A stretch of DNA of 64,000 nt from Straminergon stramineum (GCA_963920665.1 OY987269.1:20586501-20650500), one strand, 5' to 3'. Positions 37,050 through 49,050 are shown, counted from the stretch's first letter. The notes: a model not told the origin generated them from the sequence alone. Numbers and translations: made by a program.

Positions 37050-38519
37050 GAATTTAAGAGTTAACAATTATAAATTTGAAAGTTTTAGTTCATTATTTGT
37101 CACAAGCATTTGGTGATTTTATATTAATGTTCACTTGATATTTGATTTTTTTAAACTCTACATGGTATCATAAATTCTTTGCTCCTTCATGTAGCCAAAT
37201 GAGTTCTAACTAGGTTTGTGTACATTACCTATATTGCTACTTTCATGTTTAATTAATTATTAACTTCTCACCATGTGACCTCATGTGCAAAGTAAGAATG
37301 TTTTAATGATTTTATTTATTTTATGAAATAATTTTGAGGTTTAAAATAGGATGTAATGAGTTCTTTTTAATTGTTCAAAATGACTATAGCTAGTAGTTAG
37401 TACATTCAAGCAACAACAACGTAAATTTAAAACACAAGAAATACAAAGAGCAAAAAATGGTGACCAACATCAAAAAATAACCACGAAACTTTAAGAGTGA
37501 GTTATTAACAAGCCAATTAGTCTGCAAACCATGACGCTTCAAGAGTGAATTATTCTAAAGCCACTTAGTATGCATAGAGTGAATGTGCAATATTTGCATT
37601 CACATGTTTATATTTTGTATTTTCTCTTGCATCTTAAATAATATAAATGAATAGTTGGCAATAGCTATCAATATTGATAGCCCTCAACAATATTTGTTTT
37701 AAAATGGTAACCTCTTTGTATGCAAGGTGAACATTTAGAACGACATTCATAAAAAATACATTGAAGTTTGTAGGGTCAAATAAATAGAAAACAATTTTTT
37801 CTTCTAACTTTTTATGTAGGAGTACAGGAAAAAAGAATTTTTATTCATAAAGCAAATGTATTCATAATTTATATTTGTTAATCAATTATAATTGTTGATG
37901 ACATTGTAGAGTATGTTAGATAACTTAGATTATTATCATTATTTCAAAAAAATTCCACATGAAATATATATGTGCATCTATGTATACTTATATGTATGTT
38001 TGTTTGTGTATGGTTAAAAATTTTATTGTTAAAAATTAAAAATTTGAAAGTTTTAATTCAATATTTGTAACAAGCATTTGGAGATTTAATTAGAAAAATA
38101 ATTAACCCTGTAGGTGCCCCATCCAAAACCCTTTAGAGGACCCCAACAAAGTTTCTTATGTGTACTTTGGGATATGAAAATTGCCTTGCAAGCTACTTTC
38201 CCGAATTCAAAGCTCTAACTTTAATCATGGCTTACAGTGGTATGTCTAGCCTCCATTGTCTATCAAATATGCATGTACAAATTACCATGCTCATTTCTTT
38301 GTGTATTTTAATATTGAGCCTAGTACCATTGAGGCTAATGTTTTTCCTTAAAAGTTTTTTTTAATGTGAGTTTGGCAAGTATACTATAGGTTCCAATAAC
38401 CCTATCAAGACATGTTTGCAACATGTAGATGTAACTATTGTAGCTTATGAAGCACTACTTGTTTATAAGTGTTGGTTTTGGGGGTTTTGAAAACAATAAA
38501 GAAGTTGTTACAATTTTAA
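36588..38519. other. AT-rich stretch right of the CACTA gene
   Basis: No gene was seen. I looked here for the CACTA right terminus (TTCTNGTAGTG) and did not find one. It contains the TA microsatellite listed separately. Confidence 0.4.
36999..37047. repeat. (TA)n microsatellite
   Basis: There are about 24 uninterrupted TA units. The open frame across it is an artefact of the repeat. Confidence 0.98.
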
Positions 38520-39078
38520 CCCCTAAACGTCCAAAGTCTTCTCTAGACTAAATGATTTGAGAAAAATCATTATGAAGTGCTCCTGCAAAGAATATTTTGG
38601 AATTGGTATACAAATAAAAGTTCAAGAGTGTGAGTTTTAGATTCCATCCATATGGTTAGATTTACCAATGCTATCACCAATATTTGTTTCTAAGTTTTGA
38701 AAGGAAGATTTCTAAATTTCTTCTAAATTTGATTATAAGCAAAATATTAATATTTTTTGAGTAAAATTTGTTGGAATGGATTTGAAATGAGGTTCTCTTG
38801 ACATAGTGATTTTTTGAAATTTCAGTGTTTTTAAAATGTATGACCTCATTTTGGCAAATCCAATTTTGAATTAAAGTCAATGCAATTTTGGCTTGATCAA
38901 CTACTTGATATACATGTACATTTTTAATTTTAGAAAAATATGTATTCTAGTAACACAAAATACAACCATTAGATAGGACAACAGCTTGATAAAGTATCTC
39001 TACAAACTAAGATGACTTCCCTTCAAACAGTAATGAAGATGAAAAAAATAGTAAGTAGAAAGAATTAGAGAATGATTC
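38520..39078. mobile_element. TTAA-type short element, copy 2
   Basis: The left end CCCCTAAACGTCC follows TTAA (38516-38519). From there to about 39045 it is the reverse complement of 10331-10857 with scattered differences. The right end is decayed and its position approximate. Confidence 0.65.
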
Positions 39079-39889
39079 AAAATACTCAATTGTTGAGAAT
39101 TTTATTATAGAATTGAAAAATGCCAATTCCAATGTTTATAATGTTTCAATGAACTAGCCCTTGGTTGATTTTGCAACTAACCATTGGTAGGAAATAGGAA
39201 AACCTATATGACCAATATGGGTTGAATAGAATCTTGAGCTAAAAAATTCATAGTAATTATTTTTTAAGAAATAAAATTATAGAAAAATATAGAATCCTTC
39301 CCAACTCTATTTTTGTACATAGGAAAAATTTCCCCACTCGAGAATCCCATGCTCCATATCTACATAATTGCTTAAGTGGTTGAAAATGGGCTATATGCTT
39401 TAGTTGGGCAACCATGAATGTATTAATTCTACGTAACACATTGGCACATCTAACATTCCAATGTAGCTTCCACCTAATATACAATAGATTTCAGAAAATG
39501 AAATTACTCAATCCAATTTTGAACGGTACCATGTTGTTCAATAAAAGATGTATGAATTTTGAAGGATACTGTGAGGTTAAATTCTATATATATTATGTAG
39601 AGATCTGGAATTTGTTTAGCTTTATCTTTCATATACCTCATAAATTTTACAATACAAATTTCAATTTATGAAATTGTTATATGTTTGAACAAATGAAATG
39701 TACACAATACTACGATTTTGAAGTCTTTGAACCTAGAAAAGTGACTATATAAACAATTATTCTGAATTATATAAATTAATGATTTTAAAAATTGGAAATC
39801 TATTAAAGTGTTGCTTCCGCCCTATACTTATAGTATTAATTGATGGCAAGGGCAATGTCTTTATGAGTGAACATCATTTGAATTGAGAG
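39079..39889. other. AT-rich spacer
   Basis: No gene or repeat was recognised. Confidence 0.4.
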
Positions 39890-40700
39890 GCAATGGCTTC
39901 TTGAAGGCATGCCACTATGGTGCAGTTTTTGCAATCAACGGAAGCCCTCCAAGATCAATCCTTCAAAGGTGCACCACTTTGGTGGAGTTTTTGCAATTGG
40001 CAGAAGCCCTCCAAGATCAATCCTTCAAAGGTGCGCCACTTTGGTGGAGTTTTTGCAATCGGCAAAAGCCCACCAAGAGTCACCCTTTGGAGGCATGCTG
40101 CTCTAATGAAGTCTTTGCAATGGGCGGAAGCCTACTAGGAGTGATCTTTCAAAGGTGCGCCACTTTGGTGGAGCTTCTGCAATTGGTGGAAGCCCACCAA
40201 GAGTGACCCCCACCAAGAGTGACCCTTTGGAGGCATGCCGCTCTAATGGAGCTTTTGCAATTGGCGGAAGCCTACCAAGAGTGATCTTTCGAAGGCATGC
40301 CACTTTGGTGGAGTTTTTGCAATTGGCGGAAGCCTTCCAAGAGTGTCCCTTTGGAGGCATACCGCTCTAATGGAGCTTTTGTAATCTGCAACCCACCAAG
40401 AGCGATTCTTCAAAGGTGTGAGACTTTGGTGGAGTTTTTGCAATTGGTGGAAGCCCACCAAGATCAATCCTTCAAAGGCACACCACTCTAATGGAGCTTT
40501 TGCAATCAACGGAAGCCCACCAAGAGCGAGCTTTTGGAGATACAATGACACATTGCTTTAGTGGAGTTTTTGCAATCGATAGATGCATGCCAAGGGTGAT
40601 CCTTTGAAGGTGTTACTCTTGTACAATTTCTACAATCGACGGAAGCCTCTAGAAGTGACCCTTCAAAGGCATGCAACTCTAGTAGAGCTCCTCCAAGTAG
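39890..40700. repeat. 62-bp tandem repeat array, about 13 copies
   Basis: Units contain ccactttggtggagtttttg, then caatyggcggaagccyaccaa; the spacing of the first two ccac words is 62 bp. Two variants mix: one with atccttcaaaggtgcgccact, one with ccctttggaggcatgccgct. One copy has an extra aagagtgacccccacc duplication near 40200. The 62-bp period is not a multiple of 3, so the many overlapping short frames on both strands are by-products. Confidence 0.92.
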
Positions 40701-42256
40701 GTTTTTTCTAATGTGATTTTTTAAAAATTTTATGTAACAAAAGTATCAGTTGATGTGAAAAGCTTTCATGAAAGTTTCATTTAATGCAAAATTTTAATGA
40801 AGGACTGAATGTTGGTTTCTTATTATAAATTTTTGAAATGATTAGATTTCTTTTTTTTAGATGCATTTGATGTAATTCCTTTGGTCATTTGTTTTTAATT
40901 TCTTGAGTGCAAATCAAACTATAGCTCAGTAGCTCAATTCATAGGAATTCATACTATAGCTGCATTTCCATTGCCCAAATAAAAATGAAAGTACACCCTA
41001 TCTATCAGAAGCGGAGGAAATTTCCAGGCTTTCAAATCCAAATCCATCTTGTTAAATAAATACCAGTAGATTCGGGAGTAAAATGACTACAGTCCACATG
41101 CAACTCACTGTTCACTAATAATGAAACTCTATTATAAAAATTCCTAGATCATGAACTGCATAGGGAACATTAGCAATTCACTATTTATCATTCTATGATT
41201 CTATTTTCACGACTTTTTAAATTGTCAACCGCATTGGGAACACTCTCCCACATGAAACGTTGTTCCAAAAAATGCCTCTCAAATTTTCACACCCTTCCAT
41301 CCCTAGACGTTGCTCCGTTTATCCAAATGAGACTAAACGTGGCTAAGAAACATTGGATACCCCCCCATGTTCTAGTAGTAATTGAAGCAATAAATATTGA
41401 TGTTTGGCTCCCAAGGTGAGCTATCAATTCAAGTATAAATTAGTCAATGTTGAGAGTCAAAGACCTACAACAAAGAATGAGTTTGTTGTTAGCAATGACT
41501 AAGGAAAAAATGTTGTTGGCACTTCAACTTTAAATGGTTCTACATCAAGCTTTTCTTCATCGCCAATTGTAGTTGTTTATATTGAACAAATAGTTAAACT
41601 TGAAGTTGCACAAAAATACCCTAGACAAAAGTTCGTTGTCTAACCTTTTTGAATCTAAGACATGCATCTTGTATATTTTCTTGCTTTTTTTAACCCTGAC
41701 TTTTAGTTATTGCTGATGTTTATTTATACTAGCATGTGTGTATAACATTTTAGTTTCCCTTCTAGCTTTGACTTTAGACAACTTGCATTTTAGGGCTTAA
41801 CATCCATCTATATGGATTTTATTTACCTTGAAATTTATTCATATTGTTGCTTTGACAATGTCATGACTTACATGTTGATAGAAACCTTGTTTAATACAAA
41901 TTTAATTCTTTGGATGGCAAGTGGATACTAGGAGAGTTTGCTATTCAATTCTTCATAGCATTAGATGTTTCTCTGGCCTCAACAAGGCCGTGAGTTTCCA
42001 GACTATGGGGAACATGGGAACCTTGCCTATTCAACTATCTAAAGTTGCTAAGAGATTGCCATGTCAAATAATATTATTTAATTATTATTTTTAAAATTAT
42101 ATTTTCATAATTTTTAAAAAATATATTATTATTATTTTTTATTCTAACGAGCAAACATTGATTCATAGCTAGGGGAACAACCCTGAAATGGTGCTCTCGT
42201 GATGTCAAATCCCCTCTAATAGCACTATAAGATCCAACTAGAACCAACAACTTTTG
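40701..42256. other. Non-coding spacer left of the copia element
   Basis: No gene was recognised. A 74-codon frame at 41195-41419 has no family resemblance. Confidence 0.4.
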
Positions 42257-42457
42257 TGTTAGTATAGTTAGACATATAGACCCAATAGTCATGTTTGTAT
42301 TTTAGTTGTAGAGACACATATTGTTACATTAGGTGTCATCTCCTTTTACAAGAAGGCCTTGAAGAAGGCTATCTTATATTTCTATTATATTATTATTAAT
42401 ATATAATATATATTTTATTTCCTGTGTACTTTGTCTCTTGTTCATTACAATATTACA
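42257..42457 (+). repeat. Candidate copia 5' LTR
   Basis: Starts TGTTAG and ends TTACA, followed directly by a primer-binding-site-like word. About 200 bp is short but allowed for copia. No matching 3' LTR was found near 61.1-61.5 kb, so the left limit is a guess. Confidence 0.4.
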
Positions 42458-42470
42458 TATTATCAAAGCA
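42458..42470 (+). promoter_or_regulatory. Candidate primer binding site (initiator tRNA-Met)
   Basis: TATTATCAAAGCA agrees at 10 of 13 positions with the plant retroelement site TGGTATCAGAGCA. All three differences could be old mutations. Confidence 0.45.
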
Positions 42471-42595
42471 AATATCATGTATTTTTCTTTAATGTCCAGA
42501 ATAGAGTACCCTAGTAAAGACATATTTGACTTATTTATTGTTGAATAAGAGAGAACTGAATCACTAACGAATTATCAATGGATTTTTATAGCTTC

Positions 42596-42606
42596 GCCTT
42601 GAACCA
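42596..42606. repeat. 11-bp target-site duplication, left copy
   Basis: GCCTTGAACCA here is repeated exactly at 46324-46334, directly outside short inverted repeats. Confidence 0.65.
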
Positions 42607-42954
42607 TGGTTGTTCCGGCGGACAGTTCGACAACACGACGAACACGACGTCCAACACATCAAGTAGACCCTCTTGTCCGTCTAATAGAGTCAAACTTAGC
42701 TTTGACTTTTTTTTTAAAATTCACCTTGCCCGTGAGGTCACCTGGATGCCATGTGGCAAACACGTGTCTTCTACGTGGCATCCTAAAGGGGCGCATGCGG
42801 GTGTGGGCAACCTCGGGTGTGGGCGACCACGGCTGTAGGCAATTATAGATAGGGCGACTTCGGGTTCACGCTGCTAGGCGACCGCGAGTGGGAAGTACTT
42901 GGCGACTTGTGAGGCAAAGACATGAAGTCGGAGCCTAAAGAAAGTAATGCCTCA

Positions 42955-43345
42955 CAAATACCCGCAGGCGCCCCAAAAGACCCGTAGTCGCCTCCCAGGG
43001 GACCCGCACGCGCCTCAAAAGACCTGCAGTCGCCCTCTAGAGGACCCGCAGTCGCCCTGCCCAAAACCCGCAGTCGCCCTCTCCAAGACCTGCAGTCGCC
43101 CTGTCTAGGACCTGTAGTCGCCCTGTCCAAGACCTACAGTCGCTCCAGGACCCGCAGTCGCCCTGTCCAGGACCTCCAGTCACCCTGTCCAGGACCCACA
43201 GTCGCCTGTCCAAAACCCGCAGTTGCCCCTAGACCCACAGTCGCTTTGTCCAAGACAAGTAATCGCCCGTAGACCCGCAGTCGCCTTACCAAACCCGTGG
43301 TCACTCCTCGAGATCTGCGTGCACCCCTTCCAGACCGCGGGTTCA
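42955..43345. repeat. GC-rich tandem array, unit about 22 bp
   Basis: Variants of gacccgcagtcgccctgtcca repeat about 15 times with spacing 21-24 bp. It merges on the right into the 98-bp array, whose sub-words it shares. Confidence 0.85.
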
Positions 43346-44423
43346 ACCAAATTGGGCTCAAGAACAATAAGACTTGAACTCGCCCTCACCCGTGGTCACC
43401 CAAGACCTGAACTCGCCCAAGACCCGAGATCGCCACCCACCCGAAGTCGCCCCCCATTCCACCAAATTGGGCTCAAGAACAATAAGACTTGAACTCGCCC
43501 TCACCCGCAGTCGCCCAAGACCCGAGGTCGCCCCCCACCCGAAGTCGCCCCCCAATCCACCAAATTGGGCTCAACAACAACAAGACTTGAACTCACCCTC
43601 ACCTGCGGTCGCCCAAGACCCGAGATCGCCACCCACCCGAAGTCGCCCCCCATTCCACCAAATTGGGCTTAAGAACAATAAGACTCGAACTCGCCCTCAC
43701 CCGCGGTCGCCCAAGACCCGAGGTCGCCCCCCACCCGAAGTCGCCCCCCAATCCACCAAATTGGGCTTAAGAATAATAAGACTTGAACTCGCCCTCACGC
43801 GCGGTCGCCCATGACCCGAGGTCGCCCCCCACCCAAAGTCGCCCCCCATTCCACCAAATTGGGCTCAACAACAACAAGACTCGAACTCGCCCTCACCCGC
43901 GGTCGCCCCCCACCCGAAGTCGCCCCCCATTCCACCAAATTGGGCTCAAGAACAATAAAACTTGAACTCGCCCTCACCCGCGGTCGCCCAAAACCCGAGG
44001 TCGCCCCCCACCCGAAGTCGCCCCCCAATCCACCAAATTGGGCTCAAAAACAATAAGACTGGAACTCGCCCTCACCCGCGGTCGCCCAAGACCCGAGGTC
44101 GCCCCCCACCCGAAGTCGCCCCCCATTCCACCAAATTGGGCTCAAAAACAATAAGACTTGAACTCGCCCTCACCCGCGGTCGCCCAAGACCCGAGGTCGC
44201 CCCCCACCCGAAGTCGCCCCCCAATCCACCAAATTGGGCTCAAGAACAATAAGATTGGAACTCGCCCTCACCCACGGTCGCCCAAGACCCGAGGTCGCCC
44301 CCCACCCGAAGTCGCCCCCCATTCCACCAAATTGGGCTCAACAACAACAAGACTTGAATTTGCCTCCACCCGTGATCGCCTAAGACCTGAACTCGCCGAA
44401 GACCTATATTCACCTCTATCTTA
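43346..44423. repeat. GC-rich 98-bp satellite with 196-bp higher-order pattern
   Basis: The word accaaattgggct occurs at 43346, 43461, 43559, 43657, 43755, 43853, 43934, 44032, 44130, 44228 and 44326: a spacing of 98 bp except 115 at the start and 81 once (a missing 17-bp sub-unit). Neighbouring units alternate ccattcc and ccaatcc before this word, giving a 196-bp dimer. The minus strand has repeated GGG to GGGGGG runs. Long stop-poor frames arise from composition; 98 is not a multiple of 3. Confidence 0.95.
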
Positions 44424-44565
44424 AAGTTACGTCAGTGCAGGAACCATCATACCACAAGATGTGAGCCATCTCCAACTCTAATGAAGTCAAGCTTAATTGC
44501 ATCTTCCATACACTGTAATTGACATGTCCTTCAATGCTCGTAGTTAGTTAATACTACAGAATTAG

Positions 44566-44780
44566 TCTATAAATACAGAAATTTTAGTATGACTAATTAG
44601 AGAAATTGAAGAGGGTTTTCCAAACCCTAAACCCTAACCCTATACCCTTAACCCTATAGAAAAACCATGGACCTTCTCCATGTATGCGAGTCCAAAAGTA
44701 ATGTACTTCTATTTTTTAGGATGGATAAAATGACACACACATGTGAGTTGTTTTTCATTATATGTTGTAAAAATGTTTGA
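44566..44780 (+). promoter_or_regulatory. Promoter-like segment with telo-box leader and 37-codon ORF
   Basis: A TATA box (tctataaata, about 44569) is followed by a leader with degenerate telomere-like words (aaaccctaaaccctaaccct, 44622-44641) and then an ATG in good plant context (aaaccATGG, ATG at 44667). The ORF runs 37 codons to TGA at 44778-44780. This looks like a captured or element-owned promoter. The peptide (MDLLHVCESK...) is not recognised and may not be made. Confidence 0.4.
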
Positions 44781-44949
44781 ACTCCTAAACCTTGTACTTG
44801 TAAGATAAAAACCATTCAAAGTGTCATTTCCTAACTTTTTAATCTTCAATAAATTGAATATTCATTCACCCCTTCAAATGTGTTTTAAATCCCCTTGATG
44901 TATCAAGGGGAGGACTATATTGAAATTCCTATGTTGGAGGATGGAAAAT

Positions 44950-45640
44950 GAAATGATGAAGAGAAGGGCTTCCCCAAGTCTCCATTTCGTAAACCACTTC
45001 TTATGTAGATAAAAAGATTTCTTCTTCATGCATCCCACAGTGTTAGTATTTTTTTTGTACATGGTTTCCCCCCAAAAGGAAGGTCTCCTCTCAATATACT
45101 CCCTCCAAAAATTAAAATATGAAATGGTCATGTTGAATTTTACATGAGCATGAGGAAAAAAAAACATGTCAATTAGAAGAGCTTCCCCAAGTCTCCATTT
45201 CTTAAAACCACTTCTTATGTAGATAAAAAGATTTCTTCTTCATGCATCCCACGGTGTTAGTATTTTTTTTGTACATGGTTTCCCCCAAAAGGGAAGGACT
45301 CCTCTCAATGTACTCCCTCCAAAAATTAAAATAGGAAATGGTCACGTTGAATTTGACATGACCACGAAGGAAAAATAAAATGTCAAGGAGAAGAGCTTCC
45401 CCAAGTCTCCATTTCTTAAAACCACTTCTTATGTAGATAAGAAGATTTCTTCTTTGTGCATCCCACGATGTTAGTATTTTTTTGTACATGATTTCCTCCA
45501 AAAGGGAAGGTCTCCTCTCAATGTACTCCCTCCAAAAATTAAAATAGGAAATGGTTACGTTGAATTTGACATGACCACAAGGATGGATGAAGGAGAAATG
45601 AAATGTTAGGAAAAAGGGCTTTTCCAAATCTCCACTTCCT
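44950..45640. repeat. About 214-bp tandem repeat, three copies plus a partial
   Basis: cttccccaagtctcc recurs at about 44969, 45182, 45396 and (diverged) 45619. Each unit includes gatttcttcttcatgcatcc and tactccctccaaaaattaaa. On minus, two units lie in one frame giving a 71-residue repeat (GHVKFNVTISYFNFWREYIE...); no family is known to me. Confidence 0.9.
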
Positions 45641-45819
45641 AAACCAATTTGCTTTCTTTATTACTTAATTAACTTTTGATCACTTAATATTGAATGCCTT
45701 AGTTTTAGGATTTTCTGGAGTTATTCCTCAGAAAAGGGGGGAGCAGTACTTGAAAAGTTTGAACGCCTTCCCTCCACTTTATAAGGGGGGAAACTCAAAC
45801 TCATGTTTTTTGGCGCCCC

Positions 45820-46130
45820 TGACCTGTGGTCACCCCATACGCAGCCGCCTCCATCGTCATGAACTAGAAGATTTCTTGAGTCTAAGACCTGCAGTCGCCC
45901 CATCAGCCGCGGTCGCCCAAGAAATGACCTGTGGTCGCCCCCCTAAGCCCCCTTCTACCCGCATTTGCCCCCCTTAGACCCATAGTCGCCCCCTTCTACC
46001 CGCACTCGCCCCCCCTGGACCTGCACTCGCCTTGGATTGGACCCGCACTCGCTCCAGATTGAACCCGCAGTCGCCCTCATTCTAGAACCTGCGGTCGCCC
46101 CACCCGTAGTCGCCTATGGTGACGTGGTCA
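45820..46130. repeat. Second GC-rich gtcgcccc tandem block
   Basis: Diverged copies of the gacctgcagtcgcccc word, as in 42955-44423, in the same orientation, about 20-30 bp apart. Confidence 0.8.
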
Positions 46131-46323
46131 AAGCTTTCCACGTCACTGTTGACACCCTGCCACGTAAGATAAAAATTTTGGCTGCCCTGCCCGAAAACCC
46201 TAAACCCTAATTTCGCGCTCGTCAAATTTGTCTCATATATGCGACACTCGTCTTATACGACATGCGACATCAGACGAACAACTCGACACCCAAACCCCAA
46301 AACACGTTCGACAGAACAACCTT

Positions 46324-46334
46324 GCCTTGAACCA
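46324..46334. repeat. 11-bp target-site duplication, right copy
   Basis: GCCTTGAACCA, identical to 42596-42606. Confidence 0.65.
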
Positions 46335-49050
46335 ATTGAGCTAATACTCATAGATTAGCATTAGTTGCAAGTTTCTATTGCCACATATGAGGTTACACAA
46401 GCATTTGGAAGTCTTGTTCTTGCACTAGATTAGTTTAATGTAATCAACCCTCAATTTTTTGTTGAAGATGATTCCTCTACAGTACCTTCTTTTCTTCATT
46501 AAGAACTTTGACTTGTAATATATGAGCATGGCGTCTTTAGCTAACAATTTTGTTTCTTGAGTATATTTTATTCCATCCCTTATTGCTTCAAATTATGCCA
46601 CATGATGAATCAAAGTTTGAAATGCTTCTTACACGAAGTGAACTCTAGAGTGTGGTTGATGACATAGAAAAAGCTCTTGAAGCTTCTGATGTTGTAGGCT
46701 TAGTGGCTTGAAAATTGAAAGATTTCAAGGCACACTCCAATATACTTCTCCATTTATTGTAGAGAAAAACAACTTCTTTCTCATTAACTAATTAAAATTT
46801 TAAAAGGGATTTGGGATAGATTTAAAGAGCTTTATAAGAAGCTAGTTAGGTATATCTTCACAAGAAGATATGCCACATGACAATGTCACCATCTAATGAC
46901 ATCCCTCAATTTTTAGAATCATGGTGGTCCACTCTTCAAGAAGCTGCCATCTTTGGATGTACCTTTACTAAACTACAACAAGTTAACTTACTTCTTGGTG
47001 CTCTCTTTGATACTTGGAGTACTTTCATTACAACTCAAGGTGGACTTCCAGATTTAGCATTCACATATTTACTATTTAATGTATTACAAGAGAATGACAA
47101 CAATAATTTTATAGTCACAAAATTTGACTTTTCTTCTAGATAATCATGTTTTCCATACTAAAAGCAAGTTTTCAAAACCACCTTCAAACCGACCACTTTA
47201 CATGGTCACAAAACTCCTTATATGAAATCGAATTCTTTTCATTGAAATAATTTTGATGATGCCTCATCTTTTAACTATTCATAATTCATCCAACTCAATT
47301 ATTTGTTACTATTGTAGTATTCCCGGTCATATAGCATCAGGTTGTCAAAAAAACAAATGAGATCAAGCAATTAGTCAATCTTCTCGACCAAACACTAATA
47401 ATTTTACCAAAGATGAACTAGGATATTTATTTAGTATTGTTGTAACTATTATTGACACTTCATACATGTCACATTTATGGTTTATGGACTCCAAAGGAAT
47501 CAACATATGACCCCACATATGACACATGTCCCTACTTCGAGATTATCAAAGATCTTGCTATCCCTTAAGTAATCATTTTAGGTGATAATCACTCCTATTA
47601 AGCAACTGACTTTGGTTTTGTCCTTAGAAAACTTACAACAAGACAAATTTTGCTCATACCAGACATTCTTTATGTCTTTGGTTTAGCTAAAAATCTTCTT
47701 TTTATATCCCAAATCACCAAGAATAGAACAACAATCATTATTTTCAAACATGACCAATGTATCATTAAGATAAAATCACCCAATTCCCTTTACTCCATGA
47801 AATATTATATTCCCAAATAAGACAACTTATACTCTTTGAGAGTTGACATTGAATCCTTTGATTCTAATTATCAGGCAATAAATTTATCAAATACTCACAA
47901 AAATATCTTGATGCGACATTATCACCTTGGATATATAAATGTTTGTTATTTAAATATCATACAAATCAATGCTATGGTTGATGGATTATTTTCCATCAAA
48001 TTTAACATATCTATTTGTGAAGGTTGAATTCTTGGTAAATAAACAAAATTAGTCTATCCAACTAATCCAATAACACATGTCACTAAGGTCTTAGCTTTGA
48101 TCTACATAGTTCTTTGTGGGTCAATGAATACATCTACACTTAGAGGCGCATTCTACTTTCTTCTATTCATTAATAGTTTCTCATGGTATACCCATATATA
48201 TTTTCTCCAAAAGAAATCTATAGTCTTTTCAATTTTTGTACAATGTGAACTTATAAAGGTCTTATCAAGAATTAAACAAGTTATAAGATATTGTTTCTTC
48301 ATTCTGACAATGGTGGTGAGTTTACCTCCACAAACTTCAACAAGTTCTATTAAGATTTTGGCATCCAATGTCAATTCACAAAACCCTATAATTCAGTTCA
48401 AAAAGGAGCTACAATTCTATGAACGCAAAAATTGAACCTTGGTTGAATCTACCCAGAGTCTAATCAAAGTAGCCAATCTTTCCAACTCATTTTGGATTGA
48501 AGCAATTGCAACATTATGCTAATTACAAAATCTACCCTTCACCAAAGCTTTAAATAATTCAACACCTCTTGAATTGTAGACTAGTATCCAACTTGATTTC
48601 TCACCTTTGAGAATTTTTGGCTAATTAGCATATACTCATATCCCTAATTTACAAGCAAAAGAAGGTCGACATTAAAAGTTTAAAGTGTATTTCCATTGGC
48701 TATGTTGAAACTAATGGTGTTAAAGGCTACATACTTCAAGATCTAGCAACTTCATATGTATTAAACTAAGATGTCATCTTCTTTGAAGATGCCTTCATAC
48801 AACCAAGTTAACTATGCTTCATCGACCCTAACACCTCTAGACTATCTGCTTTCATTGATTTTTTATACTATCCGAGATCCATCTATTTATATTCTTCTAA
48901 TTCATGTGCTAGACCAACATAATCCTTAGCAAATTTCCCCTCTCCTCACACCAGTGGTTGATTTTGAACCCTTATTACACCCTCACACAACTTCACCTAT
49001 CCAATCATTTAGAATCACAACTAATTTCATTCTTGGTTTATCTCTACATC
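46335..49050 (+). pseudogene. Copia retrotransposon: gag, protease, integrase part
   Basis: Motifs in order on plus: gag (IWDRFKELYKKL about 46810; QQVNLLLGALFDTW 46980-47020, UBN2 type); CCHC zinc knuckle CYYCSIPGHIASGC (47304-47345); decayed protease about 47460-47600; GAG-pre-integrase (HYHLGYINVCYLN, about 47910-47960); integrase core with FLLFINSFSWYTHIYFLQKK (about 48160-48220) and a downstream catalytic stretch in another frame; SYVLN*DVIFFEDAF about 48760-48800. Frames shift repeatedly and stops are many, so it is an old copy. The order gag-PR-INT before RT is copia-type. It continues at 58856. Confidence 0.85.

Larger units (their letters stand above)
42607..46323. mobile_element. 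3.7-kb TIR element with 11-bp target duplication (Mutator-like?)
   Basis: The ends read (T)GGTTGTTC on the left and GAACAACC(TT) on the right, with GCCTTGAACCA on both sides. An 11-bp duplication is outside the range of copia, CACTA or Harbinger and fits Mutator-like or foldback elements. Both sub-ends share loosely similar GC-rich words (cgacaac, gtccgtct, acgtgg) but no long perfect TIR. It carries four tandem arrays and a promoter-like segment, and no transposase. It sits in the leader/gag start of the copia element. Confidence 0.55.

Noticed and set aside
39883..40551. Overlapping short proteins on both strands in the 62-bp array
   Set aside because: They derive from a tandem repeat whose period is not a multiple of three.
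39890..44423. Regularly spaced repeats as a possible CRISPR array
   Set aside because: Units are contiguous tandem copies without unique spacers, in a plant nuclear context.
43223..44424. Several 60-146 codon Pro/Arg/Ser-rich open frames in the GC-rich satellite
   Set aside because: The 98-bp period shifts frame each unit; the absence of stops is due to composition.
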